Assembly: GCF_964275005.1 (NCBI RefSeq)
Contig: NC_092696.1
Location: 30,403,006 to 30,467,005 of the forward strand
Source of the DNA: Diadema setosum
Taxonomy: Eukaryota > Echinodermata > Echinoidea > Diadematoida > Diadematidae
DNA length: 64,000 bases
Direction: 5' to 3'
Of this stretch, positions 11,957-21,954 are shown piece after piece (positions within the stretch are counted from its first letter, which is position 1; every line of letters starts with the position of its first letter). Both the position numbers and the translations under genes were made by a program. The notes beneath the pieces were generated by a model. That model was not told the DNA's origin and made no database searches. It saw nothing but the letters and a program-made list of their open reading frames with translations.

Positions 11957-12317
11957 GATTGAGCTTTTAACTTTTTGGAAGATACTAAGAAACCACTAAT
12001 GAAGTGCTACAGAGCATACCATTCTCAGAGGAATTCAAAGTTCATTTGATGAAAATCGATTTTTAAATGGCTGAGACATCCGAAAACAAAGTAAAACAAA
12101 GTAAAAGCGATTCTAATGAAAGGTTGGTTCCACCTTTTATTAGGAATCGCTTTATTTTGCATATTTCAGCCATTTCAAAACCAATTTCATCAAGTAAACA
12201 TTGAATTCTTCTTGGAATTATGTGCCCTTTCATATTTCAGAAGAGGTTTCTCATTATATCACACACACAAAAAAAAATCTGAAACCAGGTCTCAACCAAA
12301 ACTACACCATCCCTTTA
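11957..12317 (+). mobile_element. Fold-back MITE, copy B (5' end altered)
   Basis: Homologous to copy A through its whole length from GAGCTTTTAACTTTTTG to CCATCCCTTTA. The first 25 bp are missing or replaced, and a GCTCTTTCAG end of another MITE family abuts at 11946-11956. Confidence 0.75.
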
Positions 12318-13600
12318 ACCAGAAATTCATGTTTGGTGACTTTTTGTGACTTTTGGGGGGTTTTGTGATGCAGAGTCACAATTGCAGTGTTAGATATGAA
12401 GCTACAATCAGACTATTGCAGTTTGACTGCTGAACTTCACTCAGAGTTTTGTCATAGATGAGTCCATTGGTGATGGCATAAGTGCTTTGTCAGGCATTAA
12501 CCAAAACCAGAAATGAGACAAATCCCCCTTAGAAGAAAAGAGAAACAAATGCATTGCAAAACAAAACAGAACAGCTAAGCATGCAAAAAAGTCGGTGAAA
12601 AGCAAACGGGTGAATCGAAGCACACTAAAAAAAATAAATAAATAAATAAAAAAAAGATAAAAAAAAAACCGAAAAGAAGATTTATAGTAAAGTGGAAGAA
12701 ACCATTTTAAAATGGACAAATGCAAATCTCTGTCAGCACATAACAGTCTGATTTCTGATTGCTTTGATGAATAAAAGCTATTGTGTAGCAGACAAGGTCA
12801 TTATTATTAGTACTATTATCATAATTAGTATTCTGATGTAGGGAACCTCAGAGTGCAAAAACAGTGGATTGCAACACATATCATTGTATGCTTACCAAAT
12901 ATTTGCAATGATAGAATTGCTTGAAGTTCAGCTGCTTTCACAATTTGATTGATAAACCATGAAAATATTTCAAATGATTATGAAAGATGTGTTGAGGTAT
13001 AAGTGATCCAAACATAAATACATTGTACATCAGTGAACGTTGCAGTGCATTATTTTTGTTATTGTTTCCAGGCGTGTGACGGCAAACTTTATGTAACCAA
13101 GTTAGAAAATTATATCTATGCGGGCAATTATAATTTGATCAGAAAGATATAATTAAGAATAACTTATTATGTAGAAATGAAGTAGAGTGTAATACCAGAA
13201 AATACTGTGAGTGATAATAATTTCACAAAGACTCTTACCAGTATCATCATTGTGGTTATGATAATTGTGCTGTGATTATGACGATATTGAATAATGAAAT
13301 ACATGTTTTCAAGATCAGATTTTCCAATGAATCAGGCAACCAGAATATGAAAATTTGACAGCAACAACTGTTTCAATTGTTTCTGCAGTTACATAATCTG
13401 TCACATGACATGTAGTTAAATTGTGTAGAACTAATATTAACCGTATAAAGCCCAAGGGGGGGGGGGCACATTGTGCCCCCCCTACCAGATTTTCATTCGC
13501 CACTTCTTCGCCCTTTATCCAATTTTAACCAAATTTGGTGACTTTTCCTAAAATCTTATTCCGAACGTTTTGATATATAATTTAGCTATATTTGATATTG
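12318..13600. other. AT-rich interval of the large element; no gene
   Basis: One more GCTACAATCAGACT...GCTGAACTTCAC module at 12400-12445 and a poly-A/ATAA-rich patch at 12627-12670. Otherwise nothing recognisable. Confidence 0.4.
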
Positions 13601-13603
13601 CTG

Positions 13604-13617
13604 GTTGCCATGGCAAC
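13604..13617. promoter_or_regulatory. Isolated X-box-like palindrome
   Basis: GTTGCCATGGCAAC matches the RFX X-box consensus (GTNRCC, short spacer, RGYAAC). It lies about 1 kb before the tandem X-box array. Confidence 0.5.
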
Positions 13618-14029
13618 CATAAACTGACAACCATCTCAGTCAGATTTTTGCGTATTTTTCTATTCCAATTCAAATTTACAATATTGTAATGTATGAAATG
13701 GGCGTTTCTTGGCTGAAATTTGCTGAAGAAGCAGAATGTGAAGTAATTATGGCCTTGAAATGTTTTTCCTATTATTTCCTTTGTTTTTCTGTGCCAACAG
13801 CATAAAACAATAGATATAATAGAGATGCTTCAAAATAACAGTATTTTCCAAAGATTGACGTTCTATTTTGTGTCATTTTGATTCCTTCACCCAAGTTATA
13901 CCTCTAATATCATTTGTTTATCACATTATCAATCTGCAAACTTAAAATTCCAATATTATGGGAATATGAAATATGATTACTATGCATGTACCTATCCCAA
14001 ACAATACATCATAGGTCTCATAATGTATT

Positions 14030-14290
14030 TCTTTATTTTGTTATGAATAGCGCCCCCATGTGGTGACCTTGAGAAATTTCAACCATAACAAATAATCAGC
14101 TTTGACTTGCATTTGTGGCAAATATGAAAAATATTGGTCTATGATAAGACATATATACTGGGGATAAAGAAATTATACAAAAAAATCATGTTTTTAGCAT
14201 ATTTCCTATGTATTTCTTTATATTTTGATAAATAGCGCCCTCTATGGGTGACCTTGAAACAACTCAAGTATGCGGTCATGTAGAGTATGA
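14030..14290. repeat. Two-copy TAGCGCCC repeat
   Basis: ATTTCTTTAT..TT.ATAAATAGCGCCC..TGTGGTGACCTTGA occurs at about 14028-14085 and again at 14211-14262, a spacing of about 180 bp close to the period of the adjoining X-box array. Confidence 0.55.
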
Positions 14291-14559
14291 GTTGCTCTAC
14301 CCATGTGCTAGATATGACTATGAGACATCAAATAATAACTGGGCCTGGGAAGGGTCAAAATAGCTTGGGCTTAATAGGGTTAATGAGTATGAAATTGATA
14401 GTGGTGAATGAATTAAATAATTGAATCATTATCGGCGCTTATCATTATGCATCTTTAAATGAAATGTGTTTCAATTGTGGCAATTGATGAGTAAAATCAA
14501 ATCCAAGTATGAAACCATGAATACCTGCAGAAACTTGAACTATCACTCATTGTGATTTT

Positions 14560-15830
14560 TACCCCCACCTCCAACTGAGGGAGTTCGTTCAACCAGCACT
14601 AACTTTATACGGTTTTATTTTTTATAAAAAGTTGTTACCATGGGAACGCATTGTTCAACATAGAATAAAGTCATGTTTTGTTTATTAAAAAAAATCTGTT
14701 CGTCATTAAATTATGTGTCATAATTACGTATCGCAAATCAAGTGCTCAAAAACTGAGGGAGTTGGATGAATAAACTGGTAAGTCCTATGATTTTCATTAA
14801 AAAATGATGTTACCTTGGCAACATCACACTGTCCAATATTAATGGAAGAAAATTTGAAAGAAAGGTTTGCACAAATACATATTATGACTGTCACATGTGT
14901 CAAATATCAAGTCAAATGCTCAAAAGCTGAGGAAGTTAGCTGAATCCACAGTATTTTTATATGATTTTCATTCAAAATACTCTGTTACCATGGCAACACA
15001 TTGACAACGATCAACGAAGAAATTCGCACATCAGTCAATGTACTTTAGCAGTCTCATGTGCCAAATTTCAAGTAAAATGCTCAAATACTGAAGGAGTAAA
15101 CTGAATCCACAAATTTTTGTATTATATTCATTGAAAATGCTGTTACCATGGCAACACAATGTTCCATATCTATATATGAAAGATTGAAGTTTGCACAACT
15201 GCATATCATAGTGGTCACATGTGCCAAATTTCAAGCCAAATGCTCAAAAGCTCAAAAGCTGAGGGAGATGGCTGAATCCACAATAGTTTTGTATGCTTTT
15301 TATTCAAAGTCTGTTGTTACCATGGCAACGCATTGTTCAACAATGACGAAAAATGAAGTTTGCACATCTACGTACTATACCGGTCGCATGTGCCAAATTT
15401 CAAGCCATTGCTCAAAGACTGACAAATTTATCTGAATTCACAATATTTTAGATGCTTTTAAGTGAAAAAAATGCTGTTACCATGGCAACGCATTGTTCAA
15501 CATCAACAAAAGATTAGTTTTGCACATCTACATACTGTAGCGGTCACATGTGCCAAAATTTAGGTCAAATGCTAACAAACTATACGAAGTTAGATCAATC
15601 CACATATTTCTTTGTATGATTGGTATAGAAAAAACTGTTGTTGCCATGGCAACAGATTTCTTCACATCCACACAGGGAAAAAAGCGTCTTGCACAACTAC
15701 ACATTACATTGATCTGATTCTATGCTGAATTTCAACTGCATTGCTTTAAAACTGAGTGTAGTAGTGTAATCCACAATAATTTGTATGATTTTTATGAAAA
15801 TATGTCGTTGCCATGGCAAAGCATTACGCG
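14560..15830. repeat. Tandem satellite of about 168 bp carrying RFX X-box palindromes
   Basis: Eight successive X-box-like motifs (consensus GTTACCATGGCAAC) at 14634, 14809, 14984, 15142, 15316, 15476, 15640 and 15807, spaced 158-175 bp. Each unit also has a TTTGCACAACTACATA-like segment, a CATGTGCCAAATTTCAAG segment and GCTCAAAA.CTGA.GGAGTT. The X-box core is better conserved than the rest of the unit. RFX proteins bind such imperfect palindromes; whether they do here is inference. Confidence 0.8.
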
Positions 15831-15944
15831 ATATTAACGAAAAAGATGTCTTGCACATCTACCTTTGACAGTGGTCACACATGCCAAATTTGGGGTCAAT
15901 TACTCCAAAAATGAGAAAAAAAGTTTGATACAATGACTCTCAAA

Positions 15945-16194
15945 AAGCTATCACATAAACTTAGGAGTGCTCCTGACCACTCCTAGATTTATGTGATAGC
16001 TTTGCCAAGTTAGGAGAGACTTTATGTGCTAGCTTCGTTCATGAAATGGTTTGTAGAAAAAGTCTCTCCTAAGTCTGAGTTTATGTGATAGCTTTATGCG
16101 ATAGCTTTTTCATGAAACGGTTTTTAGCAAAGTCTCTCCTAAGTGTGACTTAGGAGAGAGAAAGTCTCTCTTAAGACTTTCATGAAACGGACCC
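15945..16194. repeat. Right subterminal repeats of the 10.7-kb element
   Basis: Multiple copies of CTATCACATAAA / TTTATGTGATAGCTT, AAGTCTCTCCTAAG and TTCATGAAACGG in both orientations. The left counterpart is 5491-5640. Confidence 0.8.
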
Positions 16195-16628
16195 CAGGTA
16201 TGTTGCCCCAGTTTGGAGAAAATTACAGAATGTACTAGAAAGGGGTGAATGGATAGTATATAAGCCGGAGAAATTCTGAGGTAGGCAGAGTACCCAACAC
16301 CTCTGCTCTGAGAGTTACGTCACTTTTGGCTCTGAAGCGACTTGTTATAGTCAGTCCTGTGTTACCTGCTGACCTGCTATACAAACTGTGTTTGTGGAGA
16401 TAAGGCCTGGGAGACATTTTGCCTGCAGAGAATTAATTTGCCTACATTGGAAATAGACTCCATATTTTAGTGTCAACGGACATTATTACGGCAAAGCTGT
16501 GACGGGCTGGATTCCTTGCTGGACATTATAAAGTGAATCATCATTCAACGCATCAACTGGACGTGGTCGTCATAACGTTTGGATTTTGCACATTTCGCCG
16601 TGGACATATATCGTGGACTTTACCCCGG
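16195..16628 (+). mobile_element. LTR fragment, middle part
   Basis: Continuation of the LTR interrupted at 5490, colinear with 52250-52690, including a TATATAA box at 16257-16263 and the GCCGGAGAAATTCTGAGG segment expected near transcription start. It ends at CCCCGGATTTA where the minus-strand LINE begins. Broken fossil. Confidence 0.82.
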
Positions 16629-17051
16629 ATTTATTCAATTCAATTCAATTCAATCTTTATTTCCGATTCAATATATAATATACAAAGTATATGTGAATAT
16701 GAGCAAATTGTACAAAAAGTGAGTTTAAAAACAATGGAAACGACAACAAAAAAAAGCGAGATTATGATAAAGACAAAAGAATAAAAAAAAAAAAAAACAC
16801 ATCGGGAAAACAGATATCACAGGTACACAGAGAACAGAAACTCATTAACATTATGTGTTTGGTTGACCGGAAAATGGTATGCGCGTAGAAAGCCAGAATA
16901 GGCTTGTTATGTTGCACATACCCCGCGTTATAATCATTTGAAAATTACTTAAAAAAAAAAAATCAAATTAATCATAACAAAAAAGAGAAAAACATTAAAC
17001 ACCATAATACAAATAGAAGAAAGACCAATACATCCATACATAATAAGCCAA

Positions 17052-18653
17052 TCAATACTTACTAATCAATAACTTCTTGTACTGCCTTTTGAACATATTA
17101 TTAAACTGTGTATTGAATTTGCTCAGTTCTAACGTATTCCATAAAACGGGACCAGTATGACGTAACGAATATTTAGATTTATCGGTTAAAAAACGCCATC
17201 GATGAAAATGATTTGACGATCTTGTATTGTAATTATGTACATCAGAGTTCACAGAAAACATATTTTGTAAATAAGGTGAAAGAGTTTTAGCATGGAAACG
17301 TTGCATAAAGGAACATATTTGCATTTTATTCAAATCTTGCAATTTAAGAGTGTGTAATGATTTAAAAAGTTTAGATGTTGAAGCTCTATAATCTGACTTT
17401 GTACAAATTCGAATTGCTTTCTTTTGTAGTATAAAAAGTCTTTGAGTATGGCAAGAATACGTGTTTCCCCAAATAGAATTGCAATAAGATAAAACAGATA
17501 AAATATAAGCATTATAAAGAGCAAACAAAATGTAACTTGGCAAGTCATATTTCAGTCGATTCAAAATTCCAATAAAACGAGAAATTTTTTTACAGACAAA
17601 GTCAATATGATCGCTCCAACTCAACTTACTGTTTAATACAACACCTAAAAAATTTACAGATTCATAAAATTTCAAACGTATATCACCAATTTTTAAAATC
17701 ATATCATCAGTATTATACTGCACACCTCCGCGTTTAAAAAGTACACATTGTGTTTTTCTTATATTCAAAGTGAGCATATTGCACTTAAACCAATTTTGTA
17801 CTTGATAAAGATTTTTGTTTAAAAGTTCAATCAACACATTGATATCATTATGAGAGGCAAGAAGTGAGGTGTCGTCTGCATATAAAATAAAATGAGATTC
17901 ATGGCAAGAATTGACAATATCGTTTACATAAATCAAAAACAGTAAAGGTCCAAGAATGGATCCCTGAGGCACACCCGTATTGATATTTCTAAAAGACGAA
18001 TGAAAAGAATCATAAGCAGTGAATTGTTTCCGCCCACATAAATAAGATCTAAACCACTTAAGACAGACACCACGAACACCATAATATTGCAATTTTTGAA
18101 GTAAAATTTCATGAGAAAGACAATCAAATGCTTTAGAAAGATCCATGAATATTGCCAAAACTTCTTTACCATCATTCATTTCTTGAATTATTCTGTCTTG
18201 TATTTCTGTAACTGCCATGTCTGTAGACAGATTTTGCCGGAATCCATACTGACTATCGTATAATAAATCATACTGAAGCAAGAAATCATAAAAACGAGTA
18301 AAAGCTATTTTTTCTAAGATTTTTGAAAAACAAGGCAAAATAGATATTGGACGGTAGTTTGTGAATATTCTAGGATCATTTTTTTTTAAAACTGGAATAA
18401 CTTTTGAAACTTTCATTTTGGATGGTACGATACCAGTACTTAACGAAAGATTACAAACATGCAAAAAAGGTTCAACAATATAAGGTAGAACATATTTAAC
18501 CACAGTTGGATCAATATCATCATAACCACTGCTTTTCCCAGACTTTAATGCCTTTCCAATATCTAAAATTTCATCTACTGTGGCTGGTTTAAAAAACAAA
18601 GTATTAAAAACAGGTTTATTCATAAAAATAGAAAAATCTTTATTATGCGCCAC
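17052..18653 (-). pseudogene. LINE ORF2, reverse transcriptase part
   Basis: This part of ORF2 encodes an RNA-directed DNA polymerase for target-primed reverse transcription. Visible motifs in order: NYRPISILPCFSKILEK (fingers), QYGFR, IFMDLSKAFDCLSHEIL (motif A with catalytic Asp), GVPQGSILGPLLFLIYVND (motif B), LYADDTSL (motif C with the catalytic Asp pair), then FLGVVLNSKLSW and a thumb region ending SILSYCNSIWG...LFILQKKAIR-type sequence. About 530 codons are open without interruption to TAA at 17052. The frame is joined to the upstream linker by a shift near 18675, so it is not a free gene. There is no ATG at its head. Confidence 0.9.
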
Positions 18654-18664
18654 ATTAGTAGCGG

Positions 18665-18937
18665 TTATATGTTTGATCCAATATTAACGAAATATTCATT
18701 AAAATGTTCAGCAATATCAGCGGTATCATGAATATCAGTTCCATTGTGCGAAAAAGTTTGTTCTTTATTAGTAATAATCTTTTCTTTCCCTAAAATTGTA
18801 TTAATGAATTTCCATGTCTCTTTTGAATTGTTTTTGATTAAATCAAACTTTTTTCGAATAAAAACCCTTCTTTGCTCTGCGTAAGCAAAGAGTAACTTTA
18901 TTACGAATTTTCTTATACCGTTCATAATTTGATTCAA
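18665..18937 (-). pseudogene. LINE ORF2, linker between endonuclease and RT
   Basis: About 90 codons with KETWKFINTILGKEK and IAEHFNEYFVNIG, typical of the segment just before the RT in Jockey/CR1-group ORF2 proteins. It is out of frame with both neighbours, which places one frameshift at each edge. Confidence 0.8.
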
Positions 18938-20294
18938 GTTTTAAAAGTTCACTTGTAACCCACGGTTTTCTGATTTCATATTTTTTCTTATTCTTGATTT
19001 CTCTCTTAGGTAAATGCACATCATACAGATTAATGAATATTTCGTAAAACACATTATACGCCCCCTCGGGGTCAGTTTGTTCGTACACTCTTGACCAATC
19101 CGTGTCTGCTAGGTCAGCACAAAAGGTAACGAGATTTTCTTTAGTAATCTTCCTGAATATTTTTGGCTTCTTACTGTTACGTCTCTCCTCTGGATGTAAT
19201 GATATATGAAATATTGGTAGGTGATCAGAAATATCCGTCATCAGGATGCCTGACAGAGTGGAGATGGTGTTATCATTTGTGAATATATTGTCGATAGTCG
19301 TGGCTGACGTTGCGCTGACGCGAGTTGGTCTATCTACCAAGGGGTGAAATCCGGAAGAAGCAGTTACATTTACAAACTCCAGTATTGATGGACTTATGTC
19401 TTTTTTAGTCAAATCGATGTTATAATCTCCCATCAAATATACAAAATTGTGTTTTATATTGAATTCACTGATCAGTTTTTCAAAGAAAGGAGTGAATGTA
19501 GAAATGGAATATTTTGGTTGGCGATATATCACTCCGACTATGATATTTCGAAATGATTTACAATTAATTTCAATGAATAACTGATCAACTCCTTCACATT
19601 GCTCCTTAGACTCATAATTTGTAAAGCTTAGCTCTTCTCGGATGAAGAGGCCAACTCCACCCCCACGACCAGTTGGTCGGTCAACATGGATAAATTTGTA
19701 CCCGTCAAGTGCAAAAGGAACATATATAGCTGAGTTTATCCACGTTTCAGTTATAGCTATCACTGAAAACTTAAATTCAATGCATGAAAGGTAAGTGTGT
19801 ATTCTTTCAAAATTTTGGCACATGCTCCTTGCATTGAAATGAATCATGCTGAAGTTTTTTGTCACTGAGCAATTTTGTATGGCATCATTCAGTTCAGAAG
19901 TCAAAAAATATTTAGTTGGGATGGGATTAAAAATCTTATCTATTTCATGTTCAACTTGATAATCATTACGATCTATATTGGGAGAATTCACAAGATTGCC
20001 TGTGGATTTTTTCATCGGCGTTTTTTGATCAACTAATCCACTCCAATCCATACATTCCTTCGTGAGTTCACTAAATGAGGACGAATGAAAAGGTAAATAC
20101 TGGAAAATGCATTTTGTGCATCTCCAATTGATAAATGAGTAATGAATGTCATCATATTGTTCCTTATTTATTCCCGCACAAGTAATGTGCATCCAGGCAG
20201 AACATGAAGTACATTGTAGTCCTCTCTGATTGTTTTTTACTGCTTTGGCACATGATACACAGGGGTATCTTAGAGTCATGAGAATATCAAACAA
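18843..20294 (-). pseudogene. LINE ORF2, PHD finger plus AP-type endonuclease
   Basis: Starts ATG at 20294. Residues 12-62 form a complete PHD-type zinc finger (Cys12, Cys15, Cys28, Cys31, His36, Cys39, Cys59, Cys62). Residues about 145-375 are the nicking endonuclease: IHFNARS, AITETWIN (catalytic Glu), GRGGGVGLFI, VYLMGDYNIDL and DISDHLPIFH (catalytic Asp-His). The endonuclease opens the target for priming. A chromatin-reader-like PHD in front of it may influence target choice; that role is inference. The frame ends in a run-out at 18843 after RAKKGFYSKKV. Confidence 0.88.
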
Positions 20295-20564
20295 CTTTTA
20301 AAATGAATCAGTGCAATAAGGAAAAAATTCAAATTGCCCGTGTCAAATAGAAATTACCAACGGAAAAGAAAAGAAAAGAAGAACAAAAAAACAGAACAAG
20401 AAACAAAACTTCTTATGAAAAGGTACCAATTCAATAGAAAGAGAATGCATCTTTATAACCATACACACTGATATTACGGTAGTTATATGAAGATTTGACC
20501 AAAAATTGGATTTTCATTTCTTGCATTGGTTGAATAGGCGTCAGCATTATAGGGAAAGTTACTA

Positions 20565-21275
20565 TCATATCAAGTCTAAGTCACTTTCTGAGTTGATGAC
20601 CCGCTTGATTGTCTTTCCTCCAGTAGCAGGAAGAAGAGCGATTATTCTTCCATCCGATGTCCAGGATGAGAGAATTTTACGGCATGCTTTTGTTTTTTGT
20701 AGCAGCGCTGCATTCTGCTTTGTGAGGTCCTCGTCAATTCCCATGTTGGATCCCTTCAGCGCTCGTCGCTTGGAGATGACAAGCTTCCTCATTCGGTATG
20801 ACACAAACTTCACAATGATCGGACGAGGCTTTTCTTTGGTGTTCCGTGATGCGCGAGTATTTCGAGTTCTTTGCTCCGCCTTGTTCACAGAACCGACGCG
20901 ATGCGATCTCTCTATGTCGTTTTTGGTGATCGGAATTTTGAGAACTTCGCTCACTATTCGACACACATGATCGTCAGTGTTCTCTCCGTTGGACTCCTCG
21001 ACGCCATAGAAACGTAGACAATTGCGTCTTGAATATTGTTCTTGTGCGTTGGCGTTCCTTTGCAGGCTCTTTACAACTTCTTGTTCACGTTCAACTGCTT
21101 TCGTGAGTTTAGCGATCTCGGATGATTGGTTTTCAATTTGTTTCTCCAGATCCATTATCCTCGCTTCATTCTTTTCGATCCGCTCCGTGACGATGGACAT
21201 CTCGGCCTTCACTGATTCACGCACAGCTTTACGGATTAGTTGAAGGAAAGAATCGCTTTCAACAAAAGACTGCAA
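20565..21275 (-). pseudogene. LINE ORF1 protein (coiled coil plus RNA-binding fold)
   Basis: 236 open codons without an upstream ATG; a stop lies six codons before the first sense codon, so the true start is missing. Residues 1-75 are a heptad-rich coiled coil, followed by RRNCLRFYGVEE (RRM-like start), IERSHRVG and PRPIIVKFVSYRMR, the layout of L1-ORF1-like nucleic-acid chaperones. About 270 bp separate it from ORF2. The LINE appears to be 5'-truncated within ORF1's first codons. Confidence 0.82.
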
Positions 21276-21287
21276 TGCCTCGTCACT

Positions 21288-21355
21288 TCAGTACAATAGT
21301 GATCAATAGAAACAATTACAAATCGGTCATGGAATCACTTACATGCCAACGGCTT
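21288..21355 (-). mobile_element. Short LTR piece in LINE orientation
   Basis: Read on the minus strand it matches the LTR 3' region (ATGTAAGTGATTCCATGACC through CTATTGATCACTATTGTAC; compare 26993-27056). It lies directly upstream of the LINE and is inverted relative to the LTR piece on the LINE's other side. Fossil fragment. Confidence 0.65.
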
Positions 21356-21364
21356 AAATCCGTA

Positions 21365-21835
21365 CTGAGGAGTGGGGGGGGGGGGATGGTCACCATCACC
21401 ACGATTATAAGCCCATAACCGGACCGGGGGGGGGGGGGAGAAGCTTGGTGCCCCCCCCCCCCCACACACACACACACACACACTTTACAGGGACCGGATG
21501 TCCCACTCTTTTGCATGAAATATAAATTGGGAGGAAAGTGGCAGCAAAAATATGAAGACTTTTTGTTCTTGTTGCTTTTTTTGTGTGCTTGTCAGATGAC
21601 TTTCGGCAGAAAATCAGACCTTAAAAGTATGAAGACACTTTTTTGTTTTTTAAATATCTGTGAGAGGGAGCGGAGCGACCGAACGGGGGGAGGGTGTGCG
21701 GGGGGGGGGGGTATCCCTCTCCCACACGAGGAAGATTTTGCATTTTCAGACCTGAAATTCAGCGATCTGTGGTGCACACTTTTGGTGAAAATTTTCTTTT
21801 CTTTTCTTAAAAGAAAAATAAGAAAATGAAATATT
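21365..21835 (+). repeat. Dispersed G-rich repeat block P, copy 2
   Basis: Same order of segments as 951-1600, including GGGAGAAGCTTGGTGC, (CA)n, AAGTGGCAGCAAAAATATGA and the CATTTTCAGACCTGAAATT end. Confidence 0.75.
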
Positions 21836-21954
21836 CACAATATATTATTGAAAGACTAAATCGTGGCATTTCAGCTCTTGCTCCGCCTGTGCGACATCAC
21901 TGTGAAGGCCTACTAAATAATGGGGCCTATTACCGGCGTAGACAGGATTAAAGA

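Larger units (their letters stand above)
5491..16194. mobile_element. 10.7-kb element with inverted ends and CAG target duplication
   Basis: The ends GGGTCCGTTTCATGAA and its reverse complement sit exactly at 5491 and 16194, flanked by CAG (5488-5490 and 16195-16197). The surrounding LTR sequence is continuous across the junction when compared with 52240-52270. Both subterminal regions are packed with direct and inverted copies of GTCTCTCCTAAG and CTATCACATAAA. The 3-bp duplication would fit PIF/Harbinger or CACTA-type elements. No long transposase frame was found inside, so it looks non-autonomous or decayed. It contains other MITEs, a tandem X-box satellite and several exon-like segments. 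Confidence 0.75.
16629..21287 (-). mobile_element. Non-LTR retrotransposon (LINE), nearly full length
   Basis: Minus-strand order is ORF1 (20565-21275), PHD-finger/endonuclease (18843-20294), linker (18665-18937), reverse transcriptase (17052-18653), then a 3' UTR ending in AATAAAGATTGAATTGAATT, i.e. a (TTGAA)n tail. Two frameshifts separate the parts of ORF2, so this copy is inactive, but the frames are long and the insertion looks fairly recent. It sits in the fossil LTR. The clade is uncertain (Jockey/CR1 group style). Confidence 0.85.
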
